Part shown: piece by piece, positions 47,310 through 59,465 of the stretch
How the letters are laid out: each line of letters starts with the position of its first letter
Numbering within the stretch: the first letter of the stretch is position 1
DNA from: Topomyia yanbarensis
Lineage: Eukaryota; Arthropoda; Insecta; Diptera; Culicidae
Length of the DNA stretch: 64,000 nucleotides
Reading direction: 5' to 3'
Assembly: GCF_030247195.1 (NCBI RefSeq)
Contig: NC_080672.1
Coordinates: 161,809,839 to 161,873,838, forward strand
Made by a program: the position numbers and the translations under genes
Notes under the pieces: model-generated
What the model was told of the DNA's origin: nothing
Seen by the model: the letters and a program-made list of their open reading frames with translations, nothing else
Databases searched by the model: none

Positions 47310-48654
47310 CCTATTTTAATCCACCTAGCGGTGCAATTGTGCCTTTCTCAATCATGAATCACGAGAATGTGTGCGTTGTTTATATTCATTAAAAGAGTTC
47401 GAGTTCTAAAATTTTGAAAAAAAAACAGCCACGGTAATATTGAACTGAAAAAAAGGTGCGAAATCGGCAAAGTCCCAAAAAGTCGATTTTTACAAAAAAA
47501 AAATTTTTTCGAGATAACATAAAATCTCGACGTTTCATGCATTTTAAAGATGTTTGGCATCAAAAATACGAATTCGATTTCTGAAATTTCATGGGGTCCC
47601 CCCTTTGAAAAAAAAATTTGAGTTCTGGCTTATATGGGAATTTCATATGTGACCGGACGATTTAGTCTGTATTTCCGGACCCATATAAGCGATCCGTACG
47701 AAATTTTATAGACATCTGTGGGGATATTATAGCTATCATTTGGAACTAAGTTTGTGAAAATCGGCCCAACCATTTCAGGGAAACTGATGTGAGTTCGTAA
47801 ATTTTGAAAGATGGCCGCTTTTCCCGGGCACTTCCGGAACCGTCTATGGTGGTCAATGTAGTCAACGAAAGTTTGGTTGGCCGTCGGTGACCTAGAACAG
47901 CAAATTTAAGTTGTTTGAGAGACATTTTAGCGAAATTTTTACCTTTTTTGCTTTCATCGGAGTATCGGTTTGAATCACAATTTGCTATGTGATCGCACGC
48001 CACAACCTGTAACTCCGGAACCGGAAGTCGGATCGGGATGAAATTAAATAGCCATTTACGGGGACGCAATACCTTTCATTTGAGGCCAAGTTTAGTCGAA
48101 TCGGTCTAGCCATCTCCGAGAAACCGATGTGACTGTTATTCTGAATTTAGATACTTCCGCCGGGGCTTCCGGAACCGAGGATGGTGGCCAATGTGGCCAA
48201 ATAGACTTTGAATGGATGTTAGTGACCTAATACTACAAATCGAATCAGTTGTGGTCATATTTTGGAAATTTTTTCACCTTTATACATTCATTGCAGAATT
48301 TATTAAAATCGACATTTTCTGCGTGTTCGTACTTATCACCCTGTAATTCCGGAACCGGAAGTCGGATCCATTAGAAATTCAATAGCAGCCTATGGGAACG
48401 TTGCACCTTTCATTTGAGACTAAGTTTGTCAAAATCGGTTCAGCCATCTCTGAGAAAAATGAGTGACATTTTTGGTCACATACACACACACATACACACA
48501 CACATACATACATACACACATACATACACACACAGACATTTGCCGAACTCGACGAACTGAATCGAATGGTATATGTCACTCGGCCCTCCGGGCCTCCGTT
48601 AAAAAGTCGGTTTTCAGAGCAATTGCAATACCTTTCTATTGAGAAAGGCAAAAA
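47310..48654 (+). repeat. modular repeat, copy B
   Basis: Complete copy collinear with 3,622-5,024, with a CA/TACA microsatellite at 48,481-48,536 and the end TTGAGAAAGGCAAAAA. It joins copy C head to tail. Confidence 0.8.
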
Positions 48655-50122
48655 GGTGCGAAATCGGCAAAGTCCCAAAAAGTCGATTTTTATAAAAAAA
48701 AATTTTTTTCGAGATAACATAAAATCTCGACGTTTCATGCATTTTAAAGATGTATGGCATCAAAAATACGAATTCGATTTCTAAAATTTCATGTGGTTCC
48801 CCCTTTGAAAAAAAATTTGAGTTCCGGCTTATATGGGAATTTCATATGTGACCGGACGGTTTAGTCTATATTTCCGGAACCATATAAGCGATCCGTACGA
48901 AATTTTATAGACATATATGGGGATATTATAGCTATCATTTGGGACTCAGTTTGTCGATTTTTATAAAAAAAATTTTTTTCGAGATAACATAAAATCTCGA
49001 CGTTTCATGCATTTTAAAGATGTATGGCATCAAAAATACGAATTCGATTCCTAAAATTTCATGTGGTTCCCCCTTTGAAAAAAAATTTGAGTTCCGGCTT
49101 ATATGGGAATTTCATATGTGACCGGACGGTTTAGTCTATATTTCCGGAACCATATAAGCGATCCGTACGAAATTTTATAGACATATATGGGGATATTATA
49201 GCTATCATTTGGGACTCAGTTTGTGAAAATTGGCCCAACCATTTCCGGGAAACTGATGTGAGTTCGTAAATTTTGAAAGATGGCCGCTTTTCCCGGGCAC
49301 ATCCGGAACCGTCTATGGTGGTTAATGTAGTCAACGAAAGTTTGGTTGGCCGTCGGTGACCTAGAACAGCAAATTTAAGTTGTTTGAGAGACATTTTAGC
49401 GAAATTTTTACCTTTTTTGCTTTCATCGGAGTATCGGTTTGAATTACAATTTGCTATGTGATCGCACGCCACAACCTGTAACTCCGGAACCGGAAGTCAA
49501 ATCGAGATGAAATTAAATAGCCATTTACGGGGACGCAATACCTTTCATTTGAGGCCAAGTTTAGTCGAATCGGTCTAGCCATCTCCGAGAAACCGATGTG
49601 ATTGTTATTCTGAATTTAGATACTTCCGCCGGGGCTTCCGGAACCGAGGATGGTGGCCAATGTGGCCAAATAGACTTTGAATGGATGTTAGTGACCTAAT
49701 ACTACAAATCGAAGCAGTAGTGGTCATATTTTGGAAAATTTTTCACCTTTATACATTCATTGCAGAATTTATTAAAATCGACATTTTCTGCGTGTTCGTA
49801 CTTATCACCCTGTAATTCCGGAACCGGAAGTCGGATCCATTAGAAATTCAATAGCAGCCTATGGGAACGTTGCACCTTTCATTTGAGACTAAGTTTGTCA
49901 AAATCGGTTCAGCCATCTCTGAGAAAAATGAGTGACATTTTTGGTCACATACACACACACATACACACACACATACATACATACACACATACATACACAC
50001 ACAGACATTTGCCGAACTCGACGAACTGAATCGAATGGTATATGTCACTCGGCCCTCCGGGCCTCCGTTAAAAAGTCGGTTTTCAGAGCAATTGCAATAC
50101 CTTTCTATTGAGAAAGGCAAAA
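48655..50122 (+). repeat. modular repeat, copy C
   Basis: It starts at the internal position GGTGCGAAATCGGCAAAGTC, without the first roughly 140 bp of the unit, and runs to the same GAGAAAGGCAAAA end. It carries a 271-bp internal tandem duplication and a CA/TACA microsatellite at 49,949-50,003. Confidence 0.8.
48684..49224 (+). repeat. 271-bp direct tandem duplication
   Basis: 48,684-48,954 and 48,955-49,224 are nearly identical, each running from CGATTTTTATAAAAA to GGGACTCAGTTTGT. The visible differences are the A-run length and one base in GATTTCTAAAATT against GATTCCTAAAATT. This is a very recent duplication. Confidence 0.9.
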
Positions 50123-50695
50123 CATAAACATTCTGAAAAAAAACAATTTTTATAAATCTCGCCTTCCAAATAAGTCATTGCCCATAACTTAAAGTTATGA
50201 TAAGTTTATTCTATAAATTCATCCATATAAAGGTTCTCTAAATTAGGTTGTTGCAAAATGTAATAACGCTTTCAAAATTTTCATTTTGTCAGGTCAAATA
50301 TAAATATTTGTATTTGTATAGACTACAAATCGAAAAGGTATATCCTATATCCTATCTCTCAGAATAACAAGATAAAGATTTTCAAATTTCGCAGCGTATG
50401 ACCCAAGCATATAAAGCTGCAATAAAACAAACAATTTTAAAATTTCGACCTCTTCTTCGGGCCAATTTTCAATGTCCATTTTACCCCGATTCCCGTAAAA
50501 TTAGGTATCTAATATTTGGCCGAAGTCCATCCCACATATGCACAAATGACGAAATTTTTATCTAAATCGGAGCACATTAATACGACCTGGCTTTTAAGAA
50601 CAATTTTCATCGACCGATCGATAAAGCATGAGTCGGATAGTTTACTACAAAGCGTATGTTACTTTTAAGTGAATCAATGAATAATCGTTATTTAA
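50123..50695. other. no recognisable feature
   Basis: A-T rich non-coding DNA between the tandem repeats and a small MITE. Confidence 0.4.
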
Positions 50696-50808
50696 CCCTC
50701 CAGAAGTCGCGCAAATGTTTGACTGAACGAGCACCTGGGGCCCTAAAACGATTTCGCTAGATTTTCAAAGCAGCGTGCACTCAGTTCACTAGCGCGACTG
50801 CCGGAAGG
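50696..50808. mobile_element. 113-bp MITE with TTAA duplication
   Basis: It begins CCCTCCAGAAGTCGCGC and ends GCGCGACTGCCGGAAGG, flanked by TTAA (50,692-50,695; 50,809-50,812), as in piggyBac-type elements. A reversed, older copy is at 25,686-25,804. Too short to code. Confidence 0.75.
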
Positions 50809-50812
50809 TTAA

Positions 50813-53194
50813 TCATAGTACTTTGAATTGCTACGCTAAGGAATTAACGAACGTGTACATACTCCTATATGCCTATACGTTTATGGCACACAAATAATAC
50901 TCCTAACGTGTATATAAATTACAAACATCGTAGCTGAGATCCTGGAACATAAATCACACTACTCGTGACTAAAATATCAGACTCTGAAATCGTGAACACA
51001 AATTACTCTACTTGTGATTCAAATATCAGGATGGCGTGAATAGAAAAACCAAAATCGTGACTAAGATCATGACCATGAATAACACTACTCTGCTAGAAAA
51101 ATCCGATATGTAACTCGTGAATATAATATCACGATAGCGTGAATAGAAATTACACTGCGAGAAAAAATCGATTGTACACTCATTAATAATATACCGCAGT
51201 AACGCGGTGAGAAATTACCAAAATCGCGAAAAAGTTTATGGAAGCATGAACATCGTTTAACTGCCGCTTTTTTAGTTTATTTAGTTTATACAAACCATTG
51301 CATCCCCAAATAATGAACAAAAATCATAACAATCTGGTAACCAATAATTTTTAATAAAATTGATTTTTTAAAACGCTATTTCATAATAAGCAGCTTCTAA
51401 AGGGTTATGCATATAATATACCTATAACTTAAGTTGCTTTGTGACAGTTTAGAAGAAAAAAAATCGTTCAATGTGTTCGGCTCACCCCAGATCCCCTAAT
51501 TGTATGCTTGCGAATTTTTCACTCCCAATAGTCCCCCAAAAGCTGAGATGGGGTCAAATCAGGAAACTGGGAAGAATGCGGAAGCGTTGATTTTACGTTA
51601 TACAGCACATCGTTACCACGGCCAAAACAAAAACTTCATCCACATTCTATATTTTGCAGAGCTAACCTTTAAATTCGTTTCTCGACGCATCGTTATGAAA
51701 AAGCTTGTTTTACGGACAATTTCTGTGCCTAGTGTACCTATACAAATTTCAAGCTTTAGGTGGGAAGATGACTTCGAAAAGAAGGATAGTTTTTCAATAA
51801 TAACCTCTAGCAAATACTGTTTCGAAATATGCATGATGATGCAAACGGTGCGTTAGTATCCCAAGGATACTATACAAATAACCTTAGTTCATTGTGCAAT
51901 CACATTCAATGCCTTTGAACTATATTGATGGGAAAACATTTACACCAACACCAACGCAGACTTCTAGTGAAATTCTCTTTTATAGTAAACAATCACCCAA
52001 CACATAGTCATCGGCCAACACCTGTGTCAAGTAATTGGGCCCACCAGCGTGTACGTATAGTGGATAATTCGTGCGTATGTGTGAAAAGTCAGGATTCATC
52101 TTCCATTATCCTAGTATTCACAGTAATGTGCGAAAATTCGATTTTTCAGTGCATGTCGCAGAATATGTATTAACGTTATTCACTGTTTTCATTGTAACTG
52201 TACGAGTTCACATTGCCTTACCGTTAAAAACTGCTTAGATCGATGACCTGGGCGGATTTAACACTATAAACAATCTTAGCCCAAAACACTCCTGTAGCAT
52301 TTCACTTATGAGAAAAGGACGCACAACGGGACAGTGACAAGAATCCGACCTAGCAGCGTGGTGATCTGTCCCGAACAGAGAATGCTATGGAAAAGTTTGA
52401 CTAAAGCAACCCTCGCTTTTCCGAAACAATCACAACCAAAGGACATTGCTGATTTTGGGAAAGAGGAAGTGCGCGCGCATAAAATTTGACACGAGCGGTA
52501 AAATTGCCGAACCCCTATCCTGTTATCGCGGAAGATTGGAAATACGATCTCGCCAGTAGCAGGTTGTCCTGAATATATCAAAAGAAGAACAAATTTTTAC
52601 TATATATCTTCGATTACCTGTCAAGGTTGCTATACAACCGATAAGTTCAGGAAAAGTCGATAAGAGTATTTTACTGTAGACTAAACGGAAAGAGACAACA
52701 ACATGGTGAGACAGCTGGGGTAAAAGGTTGTAATACGACCTTTCAAAGAAAAACGAGTGAAACCTTTTGACACTTTATGATCCACATTGACTACTTTAAT
52801 TTGTTAATTTCAGTTGGAACTAGGATACATTTTATAGAAACATTGTAATCAGCGTATATTTAACCATTTTCAAAGCCGCTCAAAGTCTAATTTCTTCCTC
52901 CAACCAAGATAAAACATTACAGTTACAATGTAATACATCTAATGACTTATTTTTGTTCCTGTTAGGGGTTTGGTGATTACCGTATCCGTAATTCAGATTT
53001 TGCAGTGCGGTAATACATTTTTCCGCGTATCCGGTGCGGAAAATATGCGCGTTACAAAAGCTGTAATATGATGTAGGAAGATTTAATTAAGTTTTAGAAA
53101 CTAAAAAAATAAGGACATACTGTTATACTAAAAAAATTCATTTTCCGTTTTTTGCGAATGACTCGAAATATTTGTTAAAATCAAATAGAGAATA
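50813..53194. other. no gene; loose tandem words
   Basis: 50,930-51,240 contains recurring TCGTGA-x-TAA, GCGTGAATAGAAA and AAATATCA words at roughly 60-110 bp spacing, a decayed tandem array. No coding feature is recognised in the remainder. Confidence 0.4.
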
Positions 53195-53830
53195 TTGAAA
53201 ATCATTAAAGTTGTAAGCGAATACCAACCAACAATCAATACATGGACATTACCGGTCGGAGAAATCGAACCAAAGTCACCTGGTTATTCACGAATATGCG
53301 AAGGAACATTTAGTCGGTGTGTTACTCTACGGTCCAGAAGGGTTAACCGTGCAAGGACATCGATCCCTGGTCTAGCGAGGCTGGGCTTTGCAACAGCCTT
53401 CTTTTTCGGGCCGCTAGCTCGATCGTGAGTAGCACGCTTGCTCTCAGGGTCGGCTCTTCAATAAAGATGCTGATTAAGGAACCGGGAAGAAACGTAAAAT
53501 AACTCTTTTTCAATTGTACACCTTTATTCCCTAACACTTACAGTGGGTGTGTGTCGCTAGGCGGGAGAAGCTGGAATACACCGTGTCGGTCGTCACTGCC
53601 CGCGTGGTTCTCGACGATCGCTGGCTGCTAATCGTCGTGTCTCTGCTTGGAGATCGTGCTTCGCTATACACGTGTCGGACGAATTCCTTCCTCGGGTGTC
53701 CCGTGATCGTCTTTCCGGACCGATCGGTTCCCACGGGTTTGTCTCTGGGCGGATTCTCGCTTCTGCCAACAGCTGCTAGAGCTCTTTCAGGCTAGATTTT
53801 CGGGTCCAATGGGTATTGAGTCAGCCACAC
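53195..53830 (-). other. GC-richer island, possible LTR-retroelement remnant
   Basis: Minus-strand sequence around 53,460-53,560 reads TGTAAGTGTTAGGGAATAAA, then GGTGTACAATTG, like the start of an LTR with a poly(A) signal. The preceding 53,560-53,795 is Arg/Ser/Thr-rich in translation, like a retroelement C-terminal region. I found no second LTR, RT or integrase. The 3' region of a decayed element or a host UTR are both possible. Confidence 0.2.
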
Positions 53831-54809
53831 GGAAAGGAAGGTTAGTTTACTACTGGGTTTTAGTTGTTGTAACTCTGGGTTGGTCTTAATCGACCCAACG
53901 TACCTGATTCGTATCTATTTTTCACCGAATCGTTGGTAGGTTGATCCGTGGTGAATAACTAATTATTCAACTGTTGTATTAATTTTCACTTTAAAAAAAT
54001 CTTCGTCAAAAAACTTCAATGATGTGCTTCGTCGAATGGTTGCACCGGAATAGACCTTTCCCTTCGCTCAGAACCCAGTAGCTCTTCCTTTTTCTCTTTT
54101 TTAACTCCCTTTTCGTATTGCCTTTTCGACTCCGACAGTCTTAACCTTTTTATTACGTTGGTAGCAACAACAGGGTTGAATCTTGTAAATGTGTTTTAAC
54201 AAATTTTGTTTTGTCTATCTCTTAACTGTTTATTAAATTTTGTTCCTAGAGTGTGATTTTTTTAAACTAAGGTAAGTTTTATTATTTTTAATACGTGTAT
54301 ATTTATAAGTTTTACTCCTAAACCTACAACATTTAACATTTTTTATATTCTTTATTTTAATTATGATTTCTTTTATTTTAATTGTATTGCCTCGACGGTA
54401 ACAGGTGTTAAGTCAGACCGAAGTAGCATAGCATTGCATAGAGATTGCACAAATCGTGGATGGCTGTACAATGATAAGCTAATATTATTACGAGAAAACA
54501 TTATAGAATTACGCAAGAAAAGAAAATAACGTTTGGAATTACCGTTTTTCTTCGTTGAGGAACAAGCATCGTAGTGTACACCTCGAGCCACGTCCTTACA
54601 ATCCCGGGGAAGCGAAGGAATGTTAGTTCAACATCTACTACCTATATATTGGTGCACTGAATTGTACGACATTAGCAGTACACATTTGGGAACTTATTTC
54701 TCAGCTTTGCGGAATCAGATATTACTTGAGGTGCCAGTATTATGTATGCGCATGGTTGTTGACTTTCGATCTGCGAAATACTGAATACCATCATATTTTG
54801 TTCACTCTA
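53831..54809. other. no recognisable feature
   Basis: T-rich non-coding stretch without a supported gene. Confidence 0.4.
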
Positions 54810-55201
54810 CACAGAAAAAAATATTTTGTAATTTTAAATTTATTTTCATGCACATATTTGGAGCATGAATATAAATGTAAAATTAAGTTCCACCAAAAAA
54901 ACACACGACTTGTCGTGCTTTCTTCAACAAATTTTATTATAATTCTACACGTGGATTGAAAATTACAGTTTCTTAAAACGGAAAACCAATGCACTTCAAT
55001 GTATTTTTTACACGCTCATTGCTGTAAAATGAATGACATGTAATATTGCACGAAGGAAAGTGTAAAATTGTATGCTTTTTGATGCTCCATTTGAGTGCAT
55101 TGATTTCAACGTAATTTTCAATCAAAGTTTTGATTCAATCTTTGTATGTTTACATTCGTATTGATTTACATGTCGTTTAAATTTCATTATTTTTTTGTGT
55201 G
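54810..55201. mobile_element. 392-bp MITE related to the CACACC family
   Basis: It begins CACAGAAAAAAATATTTTG and ends ATTTCATTATTTTTTTGTGT plus G. It is flanked by TA (54,808-54,809; 55,202-55,203). Interior ATGTAAAAT-like words are shared with the MITEs at 25,084 and 40,037, but it is longer and diverged. Confidence 0.6.
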
Positions 55202-55467
55202 TAGATTATCCCATGCATTGTTGAGTCTTCGCACATCATCAAGCCTTAATAAATCATAGAATGTGTTTTTTTAAGTAATCTGTTGCAGTTTTCTTCCCCT
55301 CCGATTACTTGTCCGCTTTTCCAGAAAAAAAAAAATGATAACTAAAATAATACAAAGAGGAAAAAATGAGTATTATGGATAAATAAATATATTTTGGCTT
55401 TGAAGTCGGAGATCATCACTGTTATAGGTGGAGGTGATTGCGTTTTCTTCTCATTGGCATTATGTGC

Positions 55468-55893
55468 TGTGGAGATGCCAGCCACCATTAGGAAATCACC
55501 CATTACACTCTGGTCTTTGAGCTGGACACGTCTTACCTGCAGGACTCTCAAATATCGAAGACTACATATTAAGAAGACTGATATCTCTTTCCTTCCCCCA
55601 TACAAACGAGAAGCGACAGAGGTTACAGCGCCTCTATTGGAAGAAGGGAGGAAGCTTAATGTAAAAATGTATATGTGTGTGTGCATCACTATGGAAAGTA
55701 CCACCTTTACCCGCAAGTGGCGTTGCTGTTACTGTCTCCGGATTCTGGACAGAGTTGCCAGTCTTCTTGATATGGAGTCTTCGCAAATATGCAATGACGC
55801 TGCTACTTGCACGCTCTCAGTAGAATGGCGGTAAGTCGGTAAAGGGCATACGCAATGTAGAGTGGCGAACAATTGGTCGACTCACCCCACACA
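55468..55893 (-). repeat. 3' LTR with MITE insertion (426 bp)
   Basis: Identical to the 5' LTR except for one substitution and a 235-bp gain, which equals a 228-bp MITE plus a 7-bp duplication. The insertion separates the two halves of the LTR, so transcripts ending here could be altered. Confidence 0.9.
55556..55783. mobile_element. 228-bp MITE inside 3' LTR
   Basis: The ends are 25-bp inverted repeats with two mismatches, starting CGAAGACTACATATTAAGAA on the left and (reverse complement of the right) CGAAGACTCCATATCAAGAA. It is flanked by a 7-bp duplication CAAATAT (55,549-55,555; 55,784-55,790). A 7-bp duplication is uncommon; the P or Dada superfamilies are possible, but the family is unassigned. 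It must have inserted after the Gypsy element did. Confidence 0.85.
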
Positions 55894-55908
55894 TCCCCCT
55901 TCTTCTCC
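55894..55908 (-). other. polypurine tract
   Basis: GGAGAAGAAGGGGGA on the minus strand lies directly before the 3' LTR, where plus-strand DNA synthesis is primed in LTR retrotransposons. Confidence 0.8.
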
Positions 55909-56212
55909 ACAGAATGGTAAAATACGCATAGAGCTAGTACGCATAGAGTCTATATGCATGTTCTTATATTAGTAGCCATAAGTATGCCATGCTTTGCTTC
56001 GTTTGACATAGCAACCTAACAAACGATCAGAAAATCATTTTCAAAGTGTACCCTGAAGCAAGAAGACTTACTTCTCTGTCCGCTCTCGCGAAAATTGTCA
56101 AGAAGGATGGGATTGCTGAAGAAGAAACGTGACAAGTCAAGAAAAATGAACGAGAAATGGTTTATTGTAAGTAAAAACTAACGAAAATTAACGGCTCTGT
56201 ATCACAAAGATT

Positions 56213-57448
56213 CTACTCCACTTGACGAACGTATTCGGATAGATAGGATGTATTTCTTTTCTCCCTCGTTGGGCGCTGAGGACGATCGTCGTTGGGAGTA
56301 GCATCTAGATTTGATTTTGCTATCGGATCTTGCTTGTTTGCTGGTTTCCGCTCTCGCCATTCTTGGACCTTTTTTGTCTGCGACACGTGGCGGCGAAGTT
56401 GTTGACCATCGGGATCACAGAGCACTAAACTACCATTGCATTCCTGGGATACAACGTATCACTTCATGCCGAATCTGCTTTCCCCTTTGGTTCTCGATTG
56501 GCGTTCTACGATTACCGTGTCACCTGGTTTAACTCTACAAACCTTAGCGCCACGTCGAACATCTTCTCTCCTTTTTGACAGTAGCTTCGCTTTACGATCT
56601 CGTGTATCTAATTCGCTTTCGTCATAATTTAATCTACTGTGTGGGAGAAGTGGCAATCCTCGCCTGATTTTACGACCCATCAACACCTCCTCGGGTGGCA
56701 GTTTTGTGTTTGTATGATCTCCGGCATTGTACGCTTGAATCGCGGCTTGTAGTTCCTTCTGATAATTTGAACCAGTAGACCCTGCAGCACACATGGCTTT
56801 ATTCACGATTTTCATGAACCCTTCAACCAAACCGTTTTGTTGCGGAAAAAAAGGAGTCGAAAACACAGTTTGAATGCCACGTTCAGAGCAATAGCTTGCG
56901 TATTCCTCCCCATTGAATGGGGGTCCATTATCCGATTTGATTGTTCTTGGGAAACCTTCTCTTTCAAAAATCGAATCCAGAACACATTTAGTGTATTCGA
57001 ACCTGGTTGATTTAACAGGACGCGCTATTGCATATCTGGACCTTAGATCAATCACAACTAAAATTGATATATTTCCGAACTTCAGATAGGGCCCATTAAA
57101 ATCCAAAGCGATCGTATCCCACACCGCTTTAGGTGCGAATGATCTCTGCATAGGGGTTGGCCTCTCCGGTTTACCATTTACGGCGCAAGTAGCACACGAT
57201 TTAACCCATTTTTCTGCATCGCTTGCTATTGCTGGCCACCAAACACGCCTTCTCAAAATACTTTTAAATTTTGCCTCCAACGGATGCCCAAAGAGTGCTA
57301 TTTCAAGCGCCTTCTCTCTTAAATTTTGAGGAATGACCGCGCATCCATTTTTGACCAAAGTTCCATCTGTATACCGAAGATCATTTGCGATGCCTTTGAA
57401 CTTCAGCAGGCTTTTTGGCCAATTTCCTGTGTCCAATGATCCAATTAC
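56213..57448 (-). CDS. int: Gypsy integrase, with internal TGA
   Basis: The exon has 412 codons including the final stop. The zinc-binding region reads IALFGHPLEAK to WVKSCATC; a second upstream histidine of the HHCC finger is not obvious, with ALF in its place. The catalytic core has LDFNGPYLKFG, then KSDNGPPFNGEEY and FPQQNGLVEGFMKIVNKA, giving an intact D-D-E triad. The C-terminal part has KPGDTVIVERQSR. A TGA at 56,459-56,461 then interrupts the frame, which continues open for about 80 codons (LVLCDPDGQQLRRHVSQ and the tail) to 56,213. A single C-to-T change of a CGA codon would explain it. Integrase inserts element DNA into the genome; the truncated form may be inactive. Confidence 0.8.
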
Positions 57449-57505
57449 CTAAAAAAAAATGTTTTATTCGAACATTATATTCTAAATATGAAAAATAAAC
57501 GTTAC
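57449..57505 (-). other. candidate intron 2 (57 bp) in pol
   Basis: It starts GTAACG and ends with a strong tract TTTTTTTTTAG on the minus strand, again in phase 0. It lies between RNase H and integrase and contains in-frame stops (CATATTTAG). Confidence 0.7.
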
Positions 57506-59356
57506 CAGTTGCAGAGTATCATCTTTCTTAGTCGACTCTCGTATTTCTTCCTCAGTGAGAAACTCAACGGACTGAGATTCCAAATCGCATATTTCCCATG
57601 GACTCTCTTCTTCATTGAATGCGTCATCATCGCCGTCATAAAGCCGTGATGAGGGGTCTGCAATATTTTCACGACCTCGAATGTACTCTATATCATAATC
57701 GTATGGGCTTAGGCGCAAAGCCCAGCCATCTGCTCTTGTCAAAGCCCTTTTTGATTCCTCGCGTGCCCTTCTCAGAATAAATGCCATTCCCTGAGCATCT
57801 GTGCGCAGTACGAAGTGTCTCCCTATCAGAAAATAAGAGAAGTGTTCGACTGCCCACACAGCGCTCAAAGCCTCTCGCTGGTTCTGAGCGTATTTTCTCT
57901 CCGTATCGGTCAGCGACTTCGAGGCGAAGCTGATAATTCGATATTTATCATCTCCATTCTGTTGCACTAATACTGCACCTAGCGCACGCGGTGAGGCATC
58001 TGTGTACAAGTAAGTCCGGTCAGATTCCGAAAAGTAACCGAGGGTCACTGTTGAGTGGATTATGTGTTTTTTGATTAGCTGAAAGGCACTTTCTTGCTCT
58101 TTTCCCCAACTCCACTTTTGTGATGATGCAACTGCCCACAAAGGGCTGGAAACGTCCGAAAAGTTTTTGATATATGGACTCACAAACGAAGCTAGGCCAA
58201 GAAAACTTCTAAGTTCTGATGCGGTAGTCGGTTGACGGAATTTCTGTACATCTCTTATTTTCGATTCTTCAATATTGAAACCGTTCTCGCTAAGCTCATG
58301 TCCCAAAAACTTGATATGAGTTCGGTCGAACTCGCATTTATCGGTATTCAATGAGAGGTTATTGGACCGTAAAATTTGCAAAACTTGTGAAACTGTCTTT
58401 CTTAGTTCCTCAATTGGTTCAGCGAATAATAGCACGTCGTCGATGTACACTATTTTATTCTTAACATCCTTGAGAATACGTGTCATTTCTCGCTGGAACA
58501 TTTCCGGAGCGCAATTGACACCAAACATCAAGCGAGTAAACCGGAACATCCCATTTTCTGAAAGAAAGGTTGTTAGGTCTCTCGAGTCCTCACTCAGTTC
58601 GAGGTGGTAGAAGGCGTTGGAAAGGTCGAGCTTGGAGAAAAATTTTGCTCCGTGTAAGGCGATCCTCATCTCATCGATCGACGGCATTCGAAAATATTCC
58701 CGCAAGATGGCTTTGTTTGGGGCTCGCATATTTACCACCAAAGGAAAATCATCTTTCCCTTTTGGGACTGCAGACATGCCACTTATCCATTGAGGAGCTG
58801 TGGTGACCTTTTCAATTATCCCTCGTGTTTCCATCTCTGCAAGTCTTTGTCGTGCACCCTCACGGTATGCAGCGGGAATGTTGTAGTAAGCATTGCGCAC
58901 TGGAGGGATTGATTCATCAACGCTGAACCTTACCTTAACTCCAGGCATTTTAGGAAATATTCCTGGTTCACAGCTATTAATCGTTTCTCCTACTTTCAGT
59001 AGCTCCATGTCGCTGGCTGTAGCCCTGCCGAGTAAGGATCGCCTGCCTTGCTTTACAACAACAAAATCTGCAGTGACCTTTGGTTTCAAATAATTAACCA
59101 CTTCAATACTGGCAGTGAAAACGCATTCCACCTCCATAGGCTTAACCGATGCATAGGCTTGCAGATTCGAATTGGTTGGTCTGTCCAGCAGGACGAGTTT
59201 AACCTTCCCAGCTTCAACTTGCTGTTTCAGGATCTTCCAGTCCGCACCTCCTAGAACGTTGACATCTGCCCCCGAGTCTATTAAAAATTTAATTGGACAA
59301 GATGAACCAACTCTACAATCGACCAGCACGTCTTGGAGTGAAAGGGCATTGATTTG
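57506..59356 (-). CDS. pol: Gypsy protease, reverse transcriptase and RNase H
   Basis: This exon of 617 codons follows the candidate intron. The aspartic protease has its FLIDSGADVNVLG active site near residue 25. The RT shows GMSAVPKGKDDFPLVVNMR, FFSKLDLSNAFYHLEL and the catalytic VYIDDVLLFA (near residue 304). FLGHELSENGF and FLGLASFVSPYI follow. The RNase H starts with YLYTDASPRALGAVLV and includes YAQNQREALSAVWAVEHF and VLRTDAQGMAFIL. All catalytic motifs appear intact. These enzymes mature gag-pol, copy RNA to DNA and remove the RNA strand. There is no ATG at the exon start. The exon ends CAACTG|GTAACG in phase 0. Confidence 0.88.
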
Positions 59357-59465
59357 CTAGAATAGGGACAAGATGTAAAAAATAAACGGTATGTATATTT
59401 ATGATATTTACTTTCAATCGTGTTACATATATTTTTCCATATATTGTAGGTAACTAATCTATTAC
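59357..59465 (-). other. candidate intron 1 (109 bp) in gag-pol
   Basis: It starts GTAATAGATTAG and ends CTATTCTAG on the minus strand. Both flanking codons are whole (phase 0), joining the gag frame to the protease frame. It contains in-frame stops, so read-through is impossible. Confidence 0.65.

Noticed and set aside
55394..55834. 146-codon plus-strand frame across the 3' LTR
   Set aside because: It crosses the MITE-LTR junctions and is antisense to the element, so it is a chance frame.
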